The position numbers were made by a program, and so were the translations under genes. The notes under the pieces are model-generated. The model saw only the letters and a program-made list of their open reading frames with translations. It was not told the origin of the DNA and made no database searches. Positions 6,689 to 10,041 of a stretch of 10,041 nt of DNA are shown one piece after another; positions within the stretch are counted from its first letter, which is position 1, and every line of letters starts with the position of its first letter. Source of the stretch: Clostridium sp. UBA2485 (GTDB taxonomy: Bacteria; Bacillota; Clostridia; Clostridiales; Clostridiaceae); contig NZ_DDOV01000062.1 in NCBI RefSeq assembly GCF_002341865.1, positions 91,558-101,598 on the forward strand. The letters are read 5' to 3'.

Positions 6689-7660
6689 ATGAAAGAAATA
6701 AAATTTGTAGATATAGATAAACTTAAAGTTGGTCATTCTCAAAACTTTGAAGCTTCTACTGGATGCACCGTGGTAATATGTGAAGAAGGTGCCACTGGAG
6801 GGGTTGCTGTTAGAGGTGGTGCTCCTGGCACTAGAGAAACTGATTTATTAAATCCAACAGAAATGATTAAAAAAATTAATGCAGTGGTTTTAGCTGGAGG
6901 CAGTGCCTTTGGTTTAGATGCTTCTTCTGGTGTAATGGAATATTTAGAAGAAAAATCTCTTGGTTTTGACGTAGGAGTAACAAAAGTCCCTATTGTCTGT
7001 AGTGCTGTATTATTTGATTTAGTCATTGGTAGCAGTAAAATTAGACCCGATAAAACTATGGGGTATGAGGCTTGTCTACATTCAGAAACCAATAATGATG
7101 ATTTACAAGGAAACATCGGTGCTGGCACTGGTGCAACTATAGGAAAGATATTAGGACCAGAGTTTTCCATGAAAGGTGGTCTTGGATCTTACGCTATTCA
7201 AGTTGGTGATTTAAAAGTTGGTGCTATAGTAGCTGTTAATGCGCTTGGCGACATAATTAACCCTAATTCTGGTGAAATTATAGCTGGTGCCTTAAACTCT
7301 AGCAAAAATGGGTTTATAAATACTGTAGATGTAATGATAGATCAATATCAAAGTAAAGCAAACAGATTTAATGGAAATACCACTATAGGATTAATTGGTA
7401 CTAATGCAATTTTAACAAAGTCAGAAGCAAATAAAATTGCTTCTATGTCACATAATGGTTTTGGAAAAACTATTAGACCTGCTCATACTATGTTTGATGG
7501 AGATACAATATTTACTATGGCTACTAATGTAGTGGAAGCTGATATGAATGTAGTAGGAATGCTTGCTACAGAGGTCATGGAAAAAGCAGTAATTAATGCT
7601 ATCATAAATGCTAAATCCTCCCACGGCATATTAGCTAAATGTGATTTAAATAAAAATTAG
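6689..7660 (+). CDS. P1 family self-processing peptidase (DmpA/NylC-like)
   Basis: A 323-residue member of the P1 / S58 family (DmpA beta-aminopeptidase, NylC oligomer hydrolase). These N-terminal-nucleophile hydrolases cleave themselves before a Ser/Thr, which then acts on aminoacyl amides, often beta-peptides. Family blocks seen: GGVAVRGGAPGTRETDLLNP (37-56), INAVVLAGGSAFGLDASSGV (63-82), GNIGAGTGATIGK (about 141-153), GAIVAVNALGDI (about 178-189), and NTTIGLIGTNAIL (230-242) followed by RPAHTMFDGDTIF (263-275). The predicted cleavage is Asn230/Thr231, giving about 230- and 93-residue chains with Thr231 as nucleophile, as in NylC. No signal peptide; cytoplasmic. The ribosome binding site is modest (AAGG/GGCGG, 6674-6680). 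The gene lies 70 bases after the ECF S component, behind a terminator-like hairpin. The true substrate is unknown. Confidence 0.92.
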   Translation: MKEIKFVDIDKLKVGHSQNFEASTGCTVVICEEGATGGVAVRGGAPGTRETDLLNPTEMIKKINAVVLAGGSAFGLDASSGVMEYLEEKSLGFDVGVTKVPIVCSAVLFDLVIGSSKIRPDKTMGYEACLHSETNNDDLQGNIGAGTGATIGKILGPEFSMKGGLGSYAIQVGDLKVGAIVAVNALGDIINPNSGEIIAGALNSSKNGFINTVDVMIDQYQSKANRFNGNTTIGLIGTNAILTKSEANKIASMSHNGFGKTIRPAHTMFDGDTIFTMATNVVEADMNVVGMLATEVMEKAVINAIINAKSSHGILAKCDLNKN

Positions 7661-7671
7661 AATCATATACA

Positions 7672-7702
7672 AAAAAGAAAAGTTTAAATAACTTTTCTTT
7701 TT
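7672..7702. terminator. Bidirectional terminator after the P1 peptidase gene
   Basis: A perfect 13-bp stem (7672-7684 with 7690-7702) with a 5-base loop. The right arm ends in five T on plus, and the left arm gives five T plus one more on minus. It can stop transcription from the P1 peptidase gene and from the convergent yjfB-like gene. Confidence 0.88.
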
Positions 7703-7738
7703 ATAAGATAATTTATCTATTACACTTTTATAACTGTT

Positions 7739-7785
7739 CATAGAAAACCGAGACGTTAGTCATGGTTTTCTATGCTTTTACGTCT
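7739..7785. other. Hairpin with possible pseudoknot at the yjfB 3' end
   Basis: A perfect 11-bp stem pairs 7739-7749 with 7764-7774. Its 14-base loop contains AGACGT (7751-7756), complementary to ACGTCT at 7780-7785, so a pseudoknot could form on RNA of either strand. The right arm covers the stop codon of the yjfB-like gene (7770-7772). No T-run follows it on the minus strand, so it is not a standard terminator. The 5-base connection across an 11-bp stem is tight, so only the hairpin is well supported. Confidence 0.5.
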
Positions 7786-7943
7786 AAACTATTGCCTAAA
7801 TTAGGATCAACAGCCTCTATCATTTTAATCATTCCATCCATATTTACATTAGAAGTTGTCATTACTTTTTTCATTAATGCTAAACTCACTGCATTTTGAA
7901 CTTTTCCTTGATTTAAAGCAATACTCATTGCACCTATATCCAT
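7770..7943 (-). CDS. YjfB-like putative motility protein
   Basis: A 57-residue protein starting MDIGAMSIALNQGKVQNAV, matching the YjfB family of small putative motility proteins of Bacillus and Clostridium, whose molecular role is unknown. A longer start 18 bases upstream is possible (63 residues), but GGAGGA at 7950-7955 lies inside that extension and 6 bases before the ATG at 7943, so the shorter start is chosen. The protein is Met-rich, amphipathic and helical, without a signal peptide. A sigma-D-like promoter may precede it. It lies downstream of the hypothetical gene at 8100-8495 on the same strand, and its first 24 codons are repeated in the broken copy at 8769-8846. The stop lies in a hairpin. 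Confidence 0.85.
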   Translation of the reverse strand: MDIGAMSIALNQGKVQNAVSLALMKKVMTTSNVNMDGMIKMIEAVDPNLGNSLDVKA

Positions 7944-8170
7944 AATATCTCCTCCATTCATCTTTATATTTCAATTATCGTATAAAGTCTATAATATTAT
8001 AGGGATTATTTAATTTAAAATTAAAATAATTTTATGAAGATATACTATTAAGTATAGGTTACTGACTTTCAACTTTTCTTAGAAAACCTTAAATTAGGGC
8101 TATTCAGTGGTTTTTTCCAATTTAACATTTTCAGTACTATCATTAACAGTAACCTCAAATATTTCACCTG
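7872..8170. repeat. 299-bp diverged direct repeat, copy 1
   Basis: This segment aligns without gaps to 8775-9073 (offset 903) with 264 of 299 identical bases by hand count. It covers the first 24 codons of the yjfB-like gene, the intergenic region with its promoter, and the last 23 codons (including stop) of the hypothetical gene. Homology stops sharply at both ends. In this copy both reading frames are intact. Confidence 0.93.
7975..8001 (-). promoter_or_regulatory. Possible sigma-D (motility) promoter of the yjfB-like gene
   Basis: Read on minus, TATA (7998-8001), a 15-base spacer and TACGATAA (7975-7982) resemble the sigma-D consensus TAAA-N15-GCCGATAA at 9 of 12 positions. Transcription would start about 25 bases before the ATG. 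As I recall, yjfB belongs to the sigma-D regulon in Bacillus subtilis, which makes this reasonable. A sigma-A alternative (TATAAT at 7996-8001 with TTAATT at 8019-8024) overlaps it. Confidence 0.35.
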
Positions 8171-8495
8171 AATAATTTAAGACTTTAGATGTATCAATTT
8201 TAGGGAATATAGTTATATACTTATTCTGCGATTTTGCATAATGTATTACGCCTGTTGAATAACATCCAAACTCGTTTCTATGTTTGATTGTAATACTTTC
8301 TGGATAATTTGAAACATCTTTATAAATAGCTGAAAATTTTACTTGTGATTTCTCTACTTTAAAAGATACTATCCAATTTTCACTTTTTCCCACATATACT
8401 CCAGTATTTGATTTATTCTCTAAAAATCCATAACTTATAAGGATAGATGCTGAAATTAAAATAAGAATCAAAATAAATATAGAACGTTTCTTCAT
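8100..8495 (-). CDS. Hypothetical membrane-anchored or secreted protein
   Basis: A 131-residue protein with a basic MKKR start and one strongly hydrophobic segment (about 5-23), either an uncleaved anchor or a signal peptide. There is no lipobox cysteine after it. The rest is a small, probably beta-rich outer domain beginning YVGKSENWIVSF (about 34-45); the SENW core recalls small exported proteins of other Firmicutes, but I cannot name the family. Cys78 is the only cysteine. GAGGTG at about 8502-8507, 6-7 bases before the ATG, supports the start. A promoter (8525-8552) precedes it. The yjfB-like gene follows after 156 bases with no clear terminator between, so the two may be co-transcribed. 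Its last 23 codons have a diverged second copy at 9001-9073. Confidence 0.75.
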   Translation of the reverse strand: MKKRSIFILILILISASILISYGFLENKSNTGVYVGKSENWIVSFKVEKSQVKFSAIYKDVSNYPESITIKHRNEFGCYSTGVIHYAKSQNKYITIFPKIDTSKVLNYSGEIFEVTVNDSTENVKLEKTTE

Positions 8496-8524
8496 ATTTT
8501 CACCTCACTGGTGCTTTTACATAT

Positions 8525-8552
8525 ATTATATACTATACCATAAATATGAAAA
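8525..8552 (-). promoter_or_regulatory. Predicted promoter of the hypothetical exported protein gene
   Basis: On minus, TTTTCA (8547-8552) and a perfect TATAAT (8525-8530) are separated by 16 bases. Transcription would start near 8518, about 22 bases before the ATG and just ahead of the ribosome binding site. Confidence 0.4.
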
Positions 8553-8655
8553 TCTTATCCAATATGTCCACTTTTATTAACATTTGACGAATTTATTCAT
8601 ATGAATCTTCTTAACCGAAGGTGTTATTAATATATTTAGAAAGTATATGTGTATC

Positions 8656-8774
8656 CTAAATGGAACTTAAAAACTCGAAATCTCCGGGGTTCTTGTTTAG
8701 TACAGTATATCTTAGGTCTCCAGCCATTTTATCCGTAAAAGTACTCTTGGAATCGTCATGATTATCCACTAAAG
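8656..8774 (-). pseudogene. C-terminal fragment of an unidentified gene
   Basis: Upstream of a TAG at 8656-8658, an open minus frame reads about 38 residues, including DDSKSTFTDKMAGDLRYTVL and NKNPGDFEFL, before meeting the edge of repeat copy 2 at 8775. There it continues out of frame with the yjfB stub. The codon use and residue mix look protein-like and less AT-rich than the surroundings. It has no start or ribosome binding site, so it is read as the tail of a gene whose 5' part was lost when it was joined to the yjfB copy. I do not recognise the protein. Confidence 0.45.
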
Positions 8775-8846
8775 CATCAACGCTAAACTCAGTGCATTTT
8801 GAACTTTTCCTTGGTTTAAAGAAATACTCATTGTTGCTATATTCAT
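8769..8846 (-). pseudogene. Truncated second copy of the yjfB-like gene
   Basis: On minus the frame reads MNIATMSISLNQGKVQNALS and five more residues to a stop, 25 codons in all. It matches the first 24 residues of the intact YjfB-like protein at 18 positions or more, then ends one codon after the homology breaks at 8775. The C-terminal half (about 33 codons) is missing. The ribosome binding site has also decayed from GGAGGA to a GAAGA-like sequence, and the TACGATAA promoter element of copy 1 is TATGATAA here. It is a fossil, not a likely gene. Confidence 0.85.
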
Positions 8847-9073
8847 AATATTATCTTCATTCATCTTTATATTTCAATTATCATATAAAGTCTATAATAT
8901 TATAGAGCCTATTCAATTTAAAATTAAAATAATTCTATGAAGATATATTATTAAGTATAGCTTACTGATTTTCCACTTTTCTTAGAAAATCTTAAATCAA
9001 GGCTATTCAGCAGCTTTCTCCAACTTAACATTTTTAGTACTATCATTAGCAGTAATCTCAACTATTTCACCTG
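8775..9073. repeat. 299-bp diverged direct repeat, copy 2
   Basis: Ungapped counterpart of 7872-8170 with 35 mismatches. It keeps the order of copy 1 (end of the hypothetical gene, intergenic region, start of the yjfB-like gene on minus), but both genes are cut at its borders. The left border joins an unknown gene tail; the right border joins DNA next to a truncated phage terminase gene. No target duplication or inverted repeat was seen at the borders. Confidence 0.93.
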
Positions 9074-9084
9074 GACTGTTATGG
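9001..9084 (-). pseudogene. C-terminal fragment of a second exported hypothetical gene
   Basis: On minus the frame ends GEIVEITANDSTKNVKLEKA plus two residues and TAG (at 9004-9006). The intact protein ends GEIFEVTVNDSTENVKLEKT plus two residues, so this is clearly its paralogous C-terminus. The open frame runs on upstream past 9073 into unrelated sequence beside the terminase fragment, with no start codon or ribosome binding site of its own. The N-terminal signal and most of the domain are gone. Confidence 0.78.
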
Positions 9085-9085
9085 G

Positions 9086-9427
9086 CTAAAAATAAAATAA
9101 ATCACAGAAAAGAATCTGCTTTTGATTAATGTTACAAGTAATAATCATGTCAGTTTTATTAACATCAAAATATTCTTTAAGATTAAAATTATTAATGGCC
9201 TTGGTTATTTCATTTAAACATGAACGTTTTATAGTAGATTGAACATTTCTTACGGTTAAGTAATTTCTTTTCCCATTGAATACATCTAACACAACTCTTT
9301 GGGCCAAAGAAAAAGATTTACCACTGGATGAACCTCCGCAGTAAATCTGATAACGATTATTATTTAATTGATATTTTAAGTATATTGGATTAAATACATC
9401 TGAGTTAATATTAAGATTAATTGCCAT
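9086..9427 (-). pseudogene. Phage terminase large subunit, truncated (PBSX/XtmB type)
   Basis: Terminase large subunits are the ATP-driven motors that cut and pump phage DNA into the head. This frame has the expected N-terminus (MAINLNINSDVFNPIYLKYQ), the Walker A motif GGSSSGKS (31-38), and the following LAQRVVLDVF and NYLTVRNVQSTIKRS blocks. It ends after about 113 residues, just past NQKQILF, where full-length relatives (about 400-450 residues) continue with a GLDD-type segment. Walker B, the coupling motif and the nuclease domain are lost, so it cannot work. A GTG 9 bases further upstream is an alternative start. The ATG at 9427 is preferred because it overlaps the end of the frame-restored small-subunit gene (ATGGCAATTAA), a usual coupling arrangement. 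The 3' edge lies about 30 bases from repeat copy 2. Confidence 0.88.
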
Positions 9428-9907
9428 ATCCTTCACAATCTATTGTTATATTAACCTCATTAGATATATTCCCACTATGTTCAATATCTCTCTTATCTCT
9501 CCATTCTTGGGCTTTTTATTCTTTAACCAAAATATCTGTGCTGTAGTATCTGGGGTTACTTCTTTCTTAACCTTCTTAGTAATTACCATTTCATATAAAG
9601 GAAACCCATGTATATCTGTAATAGGTTGACCTCTTTCATCTTTTCGCGACACTCTTTCTTGAGTAACTTCTTCATATTCGTATCCTAATACCCTTTTTAA
9701 GAGTGCATTTTCAACTTCAAAGATTACTTCCTTTCCCTTTTTTAGAGCTGCTGAAAGTGCCGAATATTCCTTTTTATATTCTCTAAATGTTGAATATGCT
9801 ATTCCTAAATTCTTTGATATTTGTTCATCAGTGAGCCCATTTTTTACCCACCCTTCAACTAGTATAAGTTTATCTTTAACATTAGTTTCATATTTAGATT
9901 TAGCCAT
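9417..9907 (-). pseudogene. Phage terminase small subunit, frameshifted (PBSX/XtmA type)
   Basis: The small terminase subunit recognises the phage packaging site. AAAGGAGGTG just upstream marks the ATG at 9907 (MAKSKYETNVKDK); an in-frame ATG 33 bases earlier lacks such a site. An N-terminal helix-turn-helix (GLTDEQISKNLGIAYSTFRE, about 24-43) and the conserved TPDTTAQIFWLKNKKPK block (about 118-134) are present. After residue 134 the frame drifts into unrelated sequence and stops at 9446. Shifting frame by one base at 9503-9508 restores WRDKRDIEHSGNISNEVNIT, the normal continuation, ending at 9417 for about 163 residues. One A missing from an A-rich stretch (AAGAATGG instead of AAGAAATGG) explains this. 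As written, the translated product is 153 residues with a false tail. Confidence 0.88.
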
Positions 9908-9928
9908 GAGCTCACCTCCTTTTATGTA

Positions 9929-9958
9929 TAAAAAAGACACTCATTTAAACGAGCGTCT
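9929..9958 (-). terminator. Terminator upstream of the small terminase gene
   Basis: On minus, an 8-bp stem (9951-9958 with 9935-9942, one G-T pair) with an 8-base loop is followed by about five T (9930-9934). It lies directly before the terminase ribosome binding site and would end transcription coming from the phage region outside the window. Confidence 0.75.
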
Positions 9959-10041
9959 CAAATCTAACTTAATACATTAATATTATAATCTATTTGGCTG
10001 GCGACCTACTTACTATAACATATAAAATTTTATTATTTAAT
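9959..10041. other. Non-coding end of window upstream of the phage genes
   Basis: AT-rich, no ORF. It contains one GC-richer island (about 9990-10006), whose minus strand reads GTAGGTCGCCAGCC. This vaguely recalls the 3' end of clostridial 5S rRNA, but the rest of a 5S gene is not recognisable. Confidence 0.3.

Noticed and set aside
6739..7170. 143-residue minus-strand open frame
   Set aside because: Antisense to the P1 peptidase in a glycine- and alanine-rich stretch that gives long shadow frames; no ribosome binding site.
7944..7961. Longer N-terminus for the YjfB-like protein
   Set aside because: The extension contains the GGAGGA ribosome binding site of the internal ATG, and family members start MDI.
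9908..9940. Upstream ATG for the small terminase subunit
   Set aside because: The AAAGGAGGTG site sits inside this extension and directly serves the ATG at 9907.

Overview
The window is very AT-rich, with strong AAGGAGG-type ribosome binding sites, compact genes and rho-independent terminators. This points to a low-GC Firmicute, most likely Clostridium sensu stricto (inference from composition and protein flavour; species not determinable). The left three quarters are ordinary chromosomal metabolic genes. The right quarter is a decayed region with a diverged duplication and broken phage genes.

Layout: a minus-strand MEDS-like sensory protein (135-692); asparagine synthase asnB on plus (1082-2983) with its own promoter; an old-yellow-enzyme-type NADH:flavin oxidoreductase on minus (3067-4119), convergent with asnB and sharing one bidirectional terminator; a 259-bp MITE-like element (4141-4399) with imperfect 36-bp terminal inverted repeats and four internal hairpins, whose right end also occurs at the window's first bases; a UPF0158 protein on minus (4388-4855) whose last codons and stop lie in that element; a nitroreductase on plus (5102-5878); an ECF transporter S component on plus (6016-6618) behind a structured leader; a P1-family (DmpA/NylC-like) self-processing peptidase on plus (6689-7660); and a second bidirectional terminator.

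From 7770 on, everything is on minus. A small YjfB-type motility protein (7770-7943) and a membrane-anchored or secreted hypothetical protein (8100-8495) form one unit. A 299-bp stretch of this unit (7872-8170) recurs ungapped at 8775-9073 with 264/299 identical bases by my hand count. That second copy is only fossils: a 25-codon yjfB stub and the last codons of the hypothetical protein. It is joined on one side to the tail of an unrelated reading frame (8656-8774) and on the other to a phage large-terminase gene cut off soon after its Walker A motif (9086-9427). The small-terminase gene upstream (9417-9907) carries a one-base deletion near its 3' end. This looks like a PBSX-type prophage remnant reduced by deletions.

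The genes do not form one pathway. A possible functional pair is the ECF vitamin-type S component and the P1 peptidase, separated by a terminator-like hairpin that may act as an attenuator. I found no convincing new multi-gene system. The best leads are the MITE-like element, the duplicated and decayed yjfB unit, and the structured leader of the ECF gene.
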